Numbered from the stretch's first letter, positions 16,592 to 26,355 are shown. The stretch is DNA of 64,000 nucleotides from Trichormus sp. M33_DOE_039 (GCA_015296085.1 DVDT01000004.1:62001-126000); one strand, 5' to 3'. The notes: generated by a model from the letters alone, not told the origin. Numbers and translations are program-made.

Positions 16592-18451
16592 TTAAAAAAT
16601 CAAGCTTAAGAACTGGATTCCCCAGTATGGCCAAGTTACCCACGCGCCTAAAACACCTACGCCTAGGAGTACGGTTAAGGCATAAAATTGAGTTTGTCCA
16701 TTGGTGCTGTATTTCAAACCTTCGCCACCTAATAAGGAAAACAAACCAACGAAGTTAACAATGCCATCAACTACAAATCGGTCAACCATATCAGCGAATT
16801 TGGAAAGTTGAGCAACGCTGAAAATGATAGTCATGCGATAGAGGTTGGGGGTGTAAAAATCGTAAGCCAACAAGTCTTGTAAAGGTTTCCAAGGCAGACG
16901 TATTGGTTTGGGAATGTTGCCTAAATAAATGATGGCACTGATACTGCAACCGAAAATACTTGACCAAACTAGTAATAGGGCAACGTCTTTATTTAGTTCT
17001 GCCCAACTGGGTAGGAGTGATAAGCTTTGCAAAATCAACGGCAGATGCAGGATAAAGCCCAATAAAATTACCATTGGTAACACCATCAGCCAGAGAACTT
17101 CGGGAGAACGTTCACTCATTTGCTTGGCTTTACCACCGAAAATCAAGCTAAACTCTCTGGTTAAGCTAAAGGCTGTGAAAGCATTAACTGCAATGATAAT
17201 TCCCACTAACCAAGGGTGAGTTCCCCACAGTCCATCAGCTAATTCTAGTAACGCCCAAAAACTTCCTAAAGGTGGTAAACCAATTAATCCCAAAATCCCA
17301 ACTATATAAGATATGCCGGAAATGGGACGACGTGACCACAACCCACCAAGTTGAGTTACATCTTGAGTAACGCTGTTCCAGACAATACCGCCGACACTCA
17401 TCACCAAAAGAGCGGATGCTAAAGCGTGGGTGAGTACCAACAATAATGCTGCTTCGTCTTGTTGCGCGCCTACAGCAATGAACACTAAGCCCATGTAAGC
17501 ACTGACAGAATAAGATAAACAGCGTTTTACGTCAATTTGCGCGATCGCAATTAAGGAAGCACCAATGGCTGTCACAGCACCAATGGCGACAATAAACGCG
17601 GAAACTACAGGCGATAGAGTTAAGACGGGTTGCAGTTTAATCAGTACCCAAGCACCACTCGCAACTACCACTGAGTTCCGCAAAATTGTGCTGGGAACAG
17701 GGCCTTCCATCGCCTCATCCAACCACAGGTGCAAAGGAAACTGCGCGCATTTACCCATCGGTCCAGCTACTAAGGCTAGACCTACCAATGTCATCACAGT
17801 TGGGTCAACCTGAGTTGTAGTAGCCCAATCAGCCAATTTTGAGTAATCCCAAGTCCCGGCGAGATTCCACAGTCCCAAGACTCCCATCAACAAAAATAAG
17901 TCCCCCACCCGCTTAGTTAAGAAAGCGTCTCTTGCACCAGTTACTACTAAGGGTTGGCTAAACCATAAACCGACTAATAGGTATGTTCCTAAAGTCAGGA
18001 CTTCTAGAATTACATAACTGAAAAATAGGTTATTACAAAGTGCTAGGGCGCACAGTCCCGCTTCAAATAATCCTAATAAAGAATAGAAGCGTCCCCAACC
18101 CCAGTCCATTTCCATATAACCAACCGCAAAAATTTGCGCCAGCAAATTTAAGCCAGTTATGACGACCATTGCACCCACACTTACAGAAGAAATTTCTAAG
18201 GCAATGGTGAGGTTTAAACCTGCGGTTGATAACCAAGGTATAAATACTTCTTGTGGCGGTTGATTCCAGGTCGCTTGGAGAGCGATCGCACTGTGAACCA
18301 ACGCCAAAAATGTCATGATTAAATTGAGATAACCTGCTGGTCTTGGCCCCGTTTTGCGAATGATTCCCGGCGACCAAGGAATAGCTAAAAGTCCACCTAT
18401 TAAGGCATAGAACGGGACTAGCCAAACAGTCTCTAGTAGAAACTGAGCCAT
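16592..18451 (-). CDS. ndhF: NAD(P)H-quinone oxidoreductase chain 5 (NdhF3/F4 type)
   Basis: A 619-residue membrane subunit of the CO2-uptake NDH-1 complex with about 15 hydrophobic helices. Recognisable blocks are GYMEMDWGWGRFYSLLGLFEAG, ARDAFLTKRVGDLFLLMG and AGPMGKCAQFPLHLWLDEAMEGPVP with the conserved Lys residues of the antiporter-like fold, then DVKRCLSYSVSAYMGLV. I use the ATG at 18451 (MAQFLLETVWLVPFYALIGG); the frame is open for 16 further codons with no support. It is the first gene of the operon, and two dyads of the CATAGA...TCTATG type lie about 220-285 bp upstream. Confidence 0.93.
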   Translation of the reverse strand: MAQFLLETVWLVPFYALIGGLLAIPWSPGIIRKTGPRPAGYLNLIMTFLALVHSAIALQATWNQPPQEVFIPWLSTAGLNLTIALEISSVSVGAMVVITGLNLLAQIFAVGYMEMDWGWGRFYSLLGLFEAGLCALALCNNLFFSYVILEVLTLGTYLLVGLWFSQPLVVTGARDAFLTKRVGDLFLLMGVLGLWNLAGTWDYSKLADWATTTQVDPTVMTLVGLALVAGPMGKCAQFPLHLWLDEAMEGPVPSTILRNSVVVASGAWVLIKLQPVLTLSPVVSAFIVAIGAVTAIGASLIAIAQIDVKRCLSYSVSAYMGLVFIAVGAQQDEAALLLVLTHALASALLVMSVGGIVWNSVTQDVTQLGGLWSRRPISGISYIVGILGLIGLPPLGSFWALLELADGLWGTHPWLVGIIIAVNAFTAFSLTREFSLIFGGKAKQMSERSPEVLWLMVLPMVILLGFILHLPLILQSLSLLPSWAELNKDVALLLVWSSIFGCSISAIIYLGNIPKPIRLPWKPLQDLLAYDFYTPNLYRMTIIFSVAQLSKFADMVDRFVVDGIVNFVGLFSLLGGEGLKYSTNGQTQFYALTVLLGVGVLGAWVTWPYWGIQFLSLIF

Positions 18452-18813
18452 GAAATTAACCTCTGGATGTGTAGCAAAAACTAACCGTACTGGGGGCAAG
18501 TGTAAACTTGCTCCCAGTCAAGCCAAGTATTTGTAAATGAAGGAAATTTATTTTTGCTTAATATTGATTTCAGCTTATCGTTTTATGGACAAAAAATAAA
18601 TTACTGAACAAAATAAATCTGCGATAGATACTCTAATTAATTCTTATATAATCGATTTTCTTGGCTTTACCATAGATTAAAGTCTATGGATAGATCTTCA
18701 GTTTAAATAATATTTATCATAGATTTTTATCTATGAATATCAACTAACAACATATTAAAGAGACGCAGTGAATAACGTCTCTAGCTCAGGTAGTGCAGAT
18801 TGGGATAGTGAAA
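18452..18813. other. ndhF upstream region
   Basis: A 360-bp AT-rich leader without an ORF. It contains the two CATAGA-type dyads described separately and should hold the promoter of the ndhF operon. Confidence 0.5.
18671..18736. promoter_or_regulatory. Two related dyads upstream of ndhF
   Basis: CATAGA-N6-TCTATG (18671-18688) and TCATAGAT-TTTT-ATCTATGA (18717-18736) share the half-site ATAGA/TCTAT, with the outer T and A 12 bp apart, a layout seen in LysR-type operators. Low-CO2-inducible ndhF operons are controlled by the LysR-type NdhR/CcmR in other cyanobacteria, but the match to its site is not established here. Confidence 0.4.
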
Positions 18814-18990
18814 TTAATTAACAACAGATGTGCCGATCAAAGCAACAACAGCTGATAATTGGTTAATCTGACCGATGGGTGCAGGCTGCATATCACGATA
18901 GTCTAATATTTGCACGACAATCAGATAGGCGATGGCTAACAGAATAGAAATTGCACCTGTAATAATTGCTACTATTTTTGAGCGATTCAT
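18814..18990 (-). CDS. Small membrane protein, unknown function
   Basis: A 58-residue protein starting MNRSKIVAIITGAISILLAI, with one strong membrane helix (about 5-28) and a second weakly hydrophobic segment at the C-terminus (about 44-57). I chose the ATG at 18990 because AGGAAA lies 6 bp upstream; an ATG five codons earlier has no such site. It lies upstream of ndhF on the same strand, 362 bp away, so co-transcription is uncertain. I do not recognise the family beyond it looking like a conserved small cyanobacterial protein. Confidence 0.6.
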   Translation of the reverse strand: MNRSKIVAIITGAISILLAIAYLIVVQILDYRDMQPAPIGQINQLSAVVALIGTSVVN

Positions 18991-19218
18991 TAGTATTTCC
19001 TGCAATGTGAGTTAAAGCTATGTACCTATATCCACATTGCCACAGTCGATGGCAGAATGAATGATCAACTTAACAGCGATCGCTTCTGACAGTGATGATA
19101 ATGGACTGACACAGATCTAAATTTTTGCCTTAGATGCAGCTTGGCTTAGGCGCAACACACTGGCTTCCCGAAACAGAGAGAGGCTTTGAAGTTACCAAGA
19201 ATATTTTTCCAACATACT

Positions 19219-20181
19219 CTAAGCAAAGCTAGAATTAAAAAACTTTTTGACAAATAAAATGCCACAGGCAATTCTTTCAGCTTGCCGAAAGCCGATCATA
19301 TTTTGTAATACCCTATAGAGTTTTCTTTTACTATTAGTTCTAAACTCTGGAAACATGACTAAAGTTGCTTCTAAGAACATTAAATATTGAGCATAATCAA
19401 AGAATAAAGCTTCTCTAGCTAATTCAAAATATGATGTGGCTAAAGCCTGACGATATACTGGTGAAAGTTGATTTTTCTGCAATAGTTTCTGCTCTACTTT
19501 TTGTAATACTAGATGGTGGCTTTTTAACCAGCGACCTTTAGAAGAAGTAGAGACTGTCACAGCACCATACCTTCTATAGATAGAATAACAGCCGGGTTGA
19601 TAGACAACTTTAGCTCCATTCATCACCACTGACAGAAAAAAATCTCTATCTTGTGCGGTGAGTAAAGTTTCATCCCATCCCTCACTTTTTTCAACGGCAT
19701 TTCTCTTATAAATTAAAGCCGCCAAAGCCACCCACCAATTAGCCAATAAAGCAGCTAAAATATCTGGTTGATTTTCCGAAATCCTGATCTTATCCAAAAA
19801 ACTTGAACCATTGGGTAAATGACGCTGATATCTCCAGTCACCGTAAACGACATCCGCGCCTGTTGTTTCTAAAAAGTTAACTTGTCTTTCTATTTTCTCT
19901 GGTAAAATATAATCATCTGCATCTAAATATTGAATATATTCTCCTTGACATAATTCTAAGCCTCGATTGCGAGCATAATTACCACCTAAATGGGGATAAC
20001 TTCGCCAAGTAATTTGCTTACCATAGCTTTTAATTATTTCCAAAGAATTATCTGTAGAACCATCATCAATAACGATGATTTCCAAATTAGAATAGGTTTG
20101 GTTTAAGCAGCTATCAATTGCTTCTTTCAACCATCTCTCAGCATTAAAACAAGGGATGATTACAGATGCTTTTTTGGGCAT
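19219..20181 (-). CDS. Family 2 glycosyltransferase
   Basis: A 320-residue GT-A enzyme. The N-terminal fold is clear: KASVIIPCFNAERWLKEAI, then the nucleotide-binding Asp pair IVIDDGSTDNS, then GGNYARNRGLELCQGEYIQYLDADD with the DxD metal site. The C-terminal third is helical and ends without a membrane segment, so it is likely cytoplasmic or peripheral. It is the last gene of the minus-strand polysaccharide cluster, 140 bp after the next GT2. The sugar and acceptor are unknown. Confidence 0.9.
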   Translation of the reverse strand: MPKKASVIIPCFNAERWLKEAIDSCLNQTYSNLEIIVIDDGSTDNSLEIIKSYGKQITWRSYPHLGGNYARNRGLELCQGEYIQYLDADDYILPEKIERQVNFLETTGADVVYGDWRYQRHLPNGSSFLDKIRISENQPDILAALLANWWVALAALIYKRNAVEKSEGWDETLLTAQDRDFFLSVVMNGAKVVYQPGCYSIYRRYGAVTVSTSSKGRWLKSHHLVLQKVEQKLLQKNQLSPVYRQALATSYFELAREALFFDYAQYLMFLEATLVMFPEFRTNSKRKLYRVLQNMIGFRQAERIACGILFVKKFFNSSFA

Positions 20182-20321
20182 ATCTAATCCTCAATAGGGA
20201 ACAGGGTATGGGTTACAAATGATAGGGAAGCAGGAACTATGAATGCGAAATATTTGGGTAAAATGCCTATGATTACACCTGTTGCAATCCGTTAATTTAT
20301 CTTCCAATGTGTAATTAAAAA

Positions 20322-21215
20322 TTACGAATTAGGCGTTACAAATTTCATTCCCGATTGATACAATCTTGAAGCAATGCGAGGAAATATTTGCAGGGGATCT
20401 ATTTGCATTGCCCAGCATAAATTAGAGAAAGCTTCACGTTTTAGACCAATTTCGTAACATTTGCGAGCGTGTTCATAGACAAACTTCGCAAACGTTTGCG
20501 GATGGGCTTGGAAAAGTGCTTGATGTTTCTGCACTAGGCGTAAAAAGCTTTCTTGGCGAAGCTTGGGATTGCGTGAAACTCTTTGCCCTTGGTGGTTAGA
20601 TAACTGGTAGGTAATGGTGGGTAGACCAATAATTGAGCAAGCAGGGTTGAGTCTTAAGAACAGTTCCGAGTGGACACGCGATCGCATATTATTGTCCCAA
20701 CCCCCAATTTTTTGCAGCACCTCACGCTCAATCACGAGAGTTTGCTTGGTATTGTAGGATTTACCAGGTTCAAGTTCTTCGAGAAAGAAATGTGCGCCGC
20801 GTGGTCGTATAGGCGGAGGTAAACGCTTACCCAATACTTCACCTTGGGGGTTGACTTCTTCTAAACCGGAAATCACCGCCACAGGTGTGGGTAGGGTAGT
20901 TGAGGATAACGCCTTTAATGATACCTCTGCCATGTGGGGCAGGAGGCGATCGTCATCATCCAGAAATGTTACCCAGTGACCGAGAGCCGCTTCTAGCCCA
21001 ACGTTACGAGTTCCCGCGCCACCATGCGGCTGTGAAAGGTGAATTATCCGCAATTTGGGATGACTGGGTAGATTTATCGGCTGTGAGGAAGCATCATCTA
21101 CTACAATTACCTCTAAATCATCCATAGTTTGCTCAAGCGCACTTTTTACCGCATGAGTTACTAAATGGGGTCGGTTGTGAGTGGGAATGATGATGCTGAG
21201 TAAAGGTTTACTCAT
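20322..21215 (-). CDS. Family 2 glycosyltransferase
   Basis: A 297-residue GT2 with LLSIIIPTHNRPHLVTHAV, VIVVDDASS, GGAGTRNVGLEAALGHW and the metal-binding FLDDDD. I use the ATG at 21215 with CCAGG about 8 bp upstream rather than the TTG two codons earlier. It starts 15 bp after the Wzt-like gene, so it is part of the same transcription unit. It shares only the GT2 core with the gene at 19219, so these are not recent duplicates. Donor and acceptor are unknown. Confidence 0.9.
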   Translation of the reverse strand: MSKPLLSIIIPTHNRPHLVTHAVKSALEQTMDDLEVIVVDDASSQPINLPSHPKLRIIHLSQPHGGAGTRNVGLEAALGHWVTFLDDDDRLLPHMAEVSLKALSSTTLPTPVAVISGLEEVNPQGEVLGKRLPPPIRPRGAHFFLEELEPGKSYNTKQTLVIEREVLQKIGGWDNNMRSRVHSELFLRLNPACSIIGLPTITYQLSNHQGQRVSRNPKLRQESFLRLVQKHQALFQAHPQTFAKFVYEHARKCYEIGLKREAFSNLCWAMQIDPLQIFPRIASRLYQSGMKFVTPNS

Positions 21216-21230
21216 CTGCAATACCTGGAT

Positions 21231-22508
21231 TTATTGATGAATAACTTGCCATGTTCTGGGTTGATAAAACAAACATCTACTAATAGTTTTATTAGTCTTC
21301 ACAGTAAATCTAAAAGATTCGACTATATCGAAAGATTTCACGCCTTTCCTGATATAAATCTTGGCACTATATACACCAGGAATAAAAGAGCAGTAGGGCA
21401 TATACATTTGAACTTCTGAATGTCCGGGAAGGATAGTTAAATCTTCGCGATCGCAGTTAGACGTAATGTACTGTACCAGCCCATTCTCTCCTGATAAAGC
21501 TGTTACTAAAAGACCTAAATTAGCTTGGTCAATTTTTTGGTGAGCCTTGCATTCCACACATAAATAAGCAGGTTCACCAGAAAGGGGAGCTTCGAGTAAA
21601 TTACCTTGCTCATCTCGAAAAAATACAGCAGTAATATCTAAACCTACGCTCTCATGTGCTGGCTTTTCTGGTAAAATTAATTTTCCTAAAGCACTTTCAG
21701 AGCCACTTAAACATAAGTCTTCTTCATATTTACGAATTACTGTTTCTGTCTCTCCAGAAGTAATCAATTGACCTTTAGATAAATAAATTGAAGAATCACA
21801 AACATTGAGAATACTATGGGAGTTATGAGAAACTAAGATAAAAGCTGTACCATTTTCTCGGAGTTTGGCTAACTGCCTGTGACACTTCATTTTAAATTTG
21901 ATATCACCGACTGCTAGCACTTCATCAATTAATAAAATATCCGGTTCTACATGAACTGCACAAGCAAACCCTAGCCTCGCTGCCATCCCAGAACTATAGG
22001 TTTGTACAGGTGCATCAATAGCACTGCCAATTTCCGAAAAATCAATAACTTCTTCAAATCTCTCGGTGATTTGTTTAGTAGATAGACCGAGAATCGCCAT
22101 ATTAGCATAAATATTTTCTCGCCCAGTTAAGATAGGATTAAAGCCTGCTCCCAAAGCAATTAATGGAGCTACCCTACCTCTCACTTTGACACAGCCAGTA
22201 TCAGGTTTAATTAAACCGCTAATGATGCGAAGTAATGTACTTTTACCTGCACCATTTGAGCCAACTAAACCTAAAGCTTCTCCTCTCTTGAGTTGAAAGC
22301 TGACATCTTTGATCGCCCAAAATTCTTGACTACGTAAAGTATCACTTTTGCGATCGCCACCGAGTAACTCAGTGGCAATATCTTGCACACCATATAATAG
22401 CGATCGCTTTAAATTGCGACAAAATTTCTTAGAAACATGATCAACTGAAATTAGTACGTCAGCATCTTGATGCTGAACAGGAATTGTTTGTTCTATTAAA
22501 TCAGTCAT
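21231..22508 (-). CDS. Polysaccharide ABC exporter ATPase (Wzt type)
   Basis: A 425-residue ATP-binding subunit. The ABC domain covers about 20-260, with Walker A GSNGAGKST near residue 85, signature YSSGMAARLGFACA, Walker B PDILLIDEVLAVGD and the switch His in LVSHNSHS. The C-terminal 150 residues form an extra beta-rich domain as in Wzt proteins that recognise the end of a finished O-antigen-type chain. It overlaps nothing and follows the permease by 2 bp. The pair exports a polysaccharide across the inner membrane; the identity of the polymer (O-antigen or envelope polysaccharide) is not known. Confidence 0.92.
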   Translation of the reverse strand: MTDLIEQTIPVQHQDADVLISVDHVSKKFCRNLKRSLLYGVQDIATELLGGDRKSDTLRSQEFWAIKDVSFQLKRGEALGLVGSNGAGKSTLLRIISGLIKPDTGCVKVRGRVAPLIALGAGFNPILTGRENIYANMAILGLSTKQITERFEEVIDFSEIGSAIDAPVQTYSSGMAARLGFACAVHVEPDILLIDEVLAVGDIKFKMKCHRQLAKLRENGTAFILVSHNSHSILNVCDSSIYLSKGQLITSGETETVIRKYEEDLCLSGSESALGKLILPEKPAHESVGLDITAVFFRDEQGNLLEAPLSGEPAYLCVECKAHQKIDQANLGLLVTALSGENGLVQYITSNCDREDLTILPGHSEVQMYMPYCSFIPGVYSAKIYIRKGVKSFDIVESFRFTVKTNKTISRCLFYQPRTWQVIHQ

Positions 22509-22510
22509 TA

Positions 22511-23383
22511 TTAAGAACTTACTCTCTCAACCACAAACGGCATAGCCAGACGGAACATAATCCAGGTTAGTAGTAATCCGATGAAAGTTATGATACTAAC
22601 TAGCCAAAACCCAAAAGGCTCTGAGACAACACCTGTAGTAGCTAATTCCCGTACTGTTACTAATAAAGGCGTGACGGGATTGAACCTGACTAATAATCCG
22701 AATGTCCCCTCGGTGGGGATGGGATAAATGACAGGAGTCAGGAATAACCAAAACCCTGTGATCAAAGTTAGACCTTTAGAAACATCTTGATATAAGACTC
22801 CCAAGGGAGCTAATAAAATACCTAGAAATGTCCCTAGTAAAACTAAATGAATTAACGGCACTGGTGTTAAAATTACTGTCCAACTGACAGGAATCTGAAA
22901 CCAAATAAACAATCCCACTATTAAAATGAGCTTGATGGCAAAATTAAAAAATACTTCCCCAATTTTGGCCAAAATTAATGCTTCCTGGGGAAAATTCACC
23001 CTAGCTAACATGGGTTTTGCCACTGTCACCGCTTGCACTGGAGCATTTAAAGCTTCTACAAAGGTCTGCCACAATGCAGTACTAAACATGACATAAGCCG
23101 GATAGGGTAAATCCGTTGCTCCCACATTAATAACTCGCGCATTATTAGCTAGGGTAAAACTAGCAGCCAAAACAATTGGTGGTAAAAAAGCCCAAGCAAT
23201 ACCCAAAAATGATTGTCGATATTGCGCGCTGATATCCCGCACCATCAACCGCCAAGCTAATTCACGCGAGGCTAGCAAGTCTCGCCACATTGTTTGCAGT
23301 AATCTGAGAGGATGTCTCAGCTGACTTTCAGGTGTATAAATACTCTGAGGTAGCTGAGAACTAAGTCTGTGTTGTCGCTTCAA
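22511..23383 (-). CDS. Polysaccharide ABC exporter permease (Wzm type)
   Basis: A 290-residue ABC-2 membrane protein. After a basic N-terminus with LAWRLMVRDISAQYRQSFLGIAWAFLPP, the classic ABC-2 entry motif, there are about six membrane helices and the family loop PVIYPIPTEGTFGLLVRFNPVTPLL near residues 216-242. It starts at a TTG with GAGG 4-5 bp upstream. It is the partner of the adjoining ATPase. Confidence 0.92.
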   Translation of the reverse strand: MKRQHRLSSQLPQSIYTPESQLRHPLRLLQTMWRDLLASRELAWRLMVRDISAQYRQSFLGIAWAFLPPIVLAASFTLANNARVINVGATDLPYPAYVMFSTALWQTFVEALNAPVQAVTVAKPMLARVNFPQEALILAKIGEVFFNFAIKLILIVGLFIWFQIPVSWTVILTPVPLIHLVLLGTFLGILLAPLGVLYQDVSKGLTLITGFWLFLTPVIYPIPTEGTFGLLVRFNPVTPLLVTVRELATTGVVSEPFGFWLVSIITFIGLLLTWIMFRLAMPFVVERVSS

Positions 23384-23434
23384 AATTCCTCACCCGTCGT
23401 AATATGAAATAGAAAATTTGGTTGGCTATTGACT

Positions 23435-24451
23435 CTAATTCATCCCACTGTTTTGCAATGCGGCGTAGCGGTTGGTGATGTAACGGTTAGCAGCTTTATC
23501 TATGACGTGTAAACCTTTCTTCACTACCTTTGAACCCAATTTACCAATCGGTAATTTACGTACCAAAGGATTGATAATTGCCATATCTCGTCGCCATCCC
23601 AGGCGTTTGAATTTATTTTGAAAGTATTCGTCTTCAGTAAGATCCCACTTTTCCTGTAGACGTTTGAGGCTGGCTATTTCCCAAGCGTCACTCCAACGCA
23701 GCATATAGTAATGTATGTCTGAAGCTTCTAGTGGTTTGCCTGTAACATAAGTCATCAAAGATTCTGGTTCGAGGTAAATTGTTCCACCAGTCTCAGCTAC
23801 TGTAATGCACAAGTCTACGTGTTCTTTGGTGTTGAGTAGCCCTTCATCTAATAGACCAATTTGTTGAAATATCTCCGTGCGTACCATCATGCAGTGAAAT
23901 TCTGCTAGTCCGGTTTGTTGGCGTTGTAATTGAGGACGCACATCTGCAACTTGACGACCTTGTTTATAAATCTTTTCGATGATTCTTCTTCTGGTGGTTT
24001 CGCCTTTAGTCTCCAGCTTGATTCCAGATTCTCCGCCTGCACAATGTACTTCTGTATGCAGAGGTAGACCCTGACAAATCAGGGGACTGACTATAGTTGC
24101 ACCTGTTGATTCTGCACAGTCAACTAGAGGCTTGAGCCAACCAGAGGTGACTACGACATCATTATCAATAAACACAACATATTTGCTGTTGACTTGACGC
24201 AAACCGAGGTTGCGTGCATGGTTGGGGGAAAGATAGTGATCTGTGCGAATCAGCTGAAATTGCTTTTGTTGTGCTTGTGCGGCTAAGTAATTCTTGATGT
24301 GATTGGGAGAGCCACCATCTATATAAATTAGCTGGAAAGGATAATCCGTATGTTCATATATGCTTTCTAAAGCTTCATGGGTGCAACTGAAACGTTCTCT
24401 AGGGGAAACAATAATAGTTACATCGGGGGTAGCGGTTGATGAGTTGATCAT
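23435..24451 (-). CDS. Family 2 glycosyltransferase
   Basis: A 338-residue GT2-fold enzyme with VTIIVSPRERFSCTHEALES, LIYIDGGSP, HARNLGLRQVNSKYVVFIDNDVVV (metal-binding DND) and a long C-terminal helical part. The ATG at 24451 has an excellent ribosome binding site (AAGGAG, 7 bp spacing), so I prefer it to a TTG two codons upstream. It lies between the GT4 gene and the permease in the same cluster. It resembles glycosyltransferases that use GalNAc/rhamnose-type donors only in general shape, so no substrate is proposed. Confidence 0.87.
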   Translation of the reverse strand: MINSSTATPDVTIIVSPRERFSCTHEALESIYEHTDYPFQLIYIDGGSPNHIKNYLAAQAQQKQFQLIRTDHYLSPNHARNLGLRQVNSKYVVFIDNDVVVTSGWLKPLVDCAESTGATIVSPLICQGLPLHTEVHCAGGESGIKLETKGETTRRRIIEKIYKQGRQVADVRPQLQRQQTGLAEFHCMMVRTEIFQQIGLLDEGLLNTKEHVDLCITVAETGGTIYLEPESLMTYVTGKPLEASDIHYYMLRWSDAWEIASLKRLQEKWDLTEDEYFQNKFKRLGWRRDMAIINPLVRKLPIGKLGSKVVKKGLHVIDKAANRYITNRYAALQNSGMN

Positions 24452-24524
24452 AATCAATCTCCTTTCATCATCTGAATGTGATTTATGTATAGGTTAATAA
24501 ACATTTCTCTAGAATCAGCACGGA

Positions 24525-25823
24525 CTAAAGCCCCGCTCCGCTCACAGCACTAGAGACTAAAGCCGGCTGTTGCGGTGATAAATCATTGTGGATAACTTGG
24601 CGATAAATGAGCATCAGCTCATCATTGAGCTTGTTGATATCGTAGTTTTTTTCTACATCAGTATGACCAGCTTGACCCATTGCAGGCCAAATTTCTGGAT
24701 GCTCAATCAGATAAGTTAATTTCTCCGCAATAGCATGAGCATCTCGCTCTGGAACTAGAAATCCAGAAATACCGTCTTTAACTAATTCAGGAATCCCACC
24801 ATGAGTGGTAGCAATGACTGGTAAACCCATCAACATTGCTTCTTTTAAAGTATTCACTGGTGCATCTTGATTCCCATCTTTAGCTGTCACACTAGGGGCA
24901 ATAAAAATATCAGTGCGATCTAGAATTTCGATAATTTCTGGCTGGGTTTTCCATCCTAATATTTTGACTTGATCAGCAATCTGTAATGTATGTATGAGTT
25001 GCTGCAATTCTTCTCTTAATTTTCCATCGCCAATGATGTTGTATTCGATGTTCGGATAGATTTTAATGACTTGAGCAACTGCTCTAATTGCGTATTCTAT
25101 ACCCTTCTTTTCAATCAGCCGACCGGTTGTAGCAATGCGAATTTTATGGTCTGCATGGGGATATCTGACTTTTAAAGGAAAGCGACTGCAATCTATTCCC
25201 GAACCATGTACAACAATTTTGTGAGGTTCACAACCTAGTTTGATGGCTTTGTTGCGAAAAAATTCACAGTTGGTGAGAAAAAAATCTCCCTGAGTGAATA
25301 GAGAATTATAAACATCTTCTCCATTCTGCTTTACAAATAAGCTGATATCATAGCCGCGAAAAGTAGTAATTAACTTGCCTTTGATTGCGCCGATATTACG
25401 CAAAATCATCGCTAAAAGGGCAAATGTGCCGAATTGGCAATGAATAATCTCATAATTAGGAAAGGCTAAAACACGCACCGTTAAGTATAGCAATCGTAGG
25501 GAAGCAGCTAATTTACCATATTTAAAAAAATTAAGCGATCGCAATATGACTAAAGGCGATTTATGAAAATTAGTAATGATTAATCCTAAAGCTTTGATAA
25601 ATCGCCATAAATAGTTTTCTGGAATTATAGGTTGATTGTGAGTGAACTGAAGCATTTGATACTTTTCCACATCTGGATGTACCTTCACATCATCATTTAC
25701 ACTCCCATTTTCCATACAATAAATATCTACTGTATTACCTCTCTCTATCAAACCGATAATTTGATTGATAATAAAGGTTTCCGATATAACAGGAAAACTT
25801 CCCACTACGAAAGCAATTTTCAT
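24525..25823 (-). CDS. Family 4 glycosyltransferase (WcaL-like)
   Basis: A 432-residue GT-B retaining enzyme. The N-terminus MKIAFVVGSFPVISETFIINQI matches colanic-acid WcaL-type transferases. The C-terminal Rossmann domain shows IRIATTGRLIEKKGIEYAIRA, IIGDGKLREEL, and the donor site PVNTLKEAMLMGLPVIATTHGGIPELV, which is close to the usual E-x7-E motif. It is the first gene of the polysaccharide cluster. Confidence 0.9.
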   Translation of the reverse strand: MKIAFVVGSFPVISETFIINQIIGLIERGNTVDIYCMENGSVNDDVKVHPDVEKYQMLQFTHNQPIIPENYLWRFIKALGLIITNFHKSPLVILRSLNFFKYGKLAASLRLLYLTVRVLAFPNYEIIHCQFGTFALLAMILRNIGAIKGKLITTFRGYDISLFVKQNGEDVYNSLFTQGDFFLTNCEFFRNKAIKLGCEPHKIVVHGSGIDCSRFPLKVRYPHADHKIRIATTGRLIEKKGIEYAIRAVAQVIKIYPNIEYNIIGDGKLREELQQLIHTLQIADQVKILGWKTQPEIIEILDRTDIFIAPSVTAKDGNQDAPVNTLKEAMLMGLPVIATTHGGIPELVKDGISGFLVPERDAHAIAEKLTYLIEHPEIWPAMGQAGHTDVEKNYDINKLNDELMLIYRQVIHNDLSPQQPALVSSAVSGAGL

Positions 25824-26355
25824 GACAAAAACTCACTGTTCAGAGGATTTTTGAAACGCCAATTTTGCTCTAATTCTCTGAAATTAATATATTATTGCTA
25901 TCGCTTTGTGCAACAACATGGACAATCATATATTAAATAGTGCTATTGATCAATTTAAAAAGCAATAATCTTTCTTTAGGCATATTTTACGGCTTATTTC
26001 CGGAACTGTTGAAAGAACTCATATCTTTGTCATTTATATATGCTTAATCCGTATAAAAAATTATCTGTTTAAGCGAATATCAGATAGTTATGTTACTAAA
26101 CTTGATTGCAAAATCAAGTTCTCAGACTTAATCAAAACAACCGAATAACAGTTACAACAGCACCAAGTAACTATAATTAAATGTAAAATAGCAAGCTATG
26201 AAAAGTGCTGAGTAATTTTCCATGCACTCACACTGATTGCTGTCAAACCTGGGGAAATACAGATTTTACCGACTGATTCCTAAGCTTGAATTTGAGATTG
26301 TGTAATTCAAAATCTCCAATTCTGCTGTCTTCTACTTAACAATTGACTAGGGTGA
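25824..26355. other. Divergent intergenic region, no gene seen
   Basis: A 530-bp AT-rich region between the polysaccharide cluster and cruP. It has no ORF with protein character and no clear hairpin; promoters for both sides must lie here. Confidence 0.5.
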
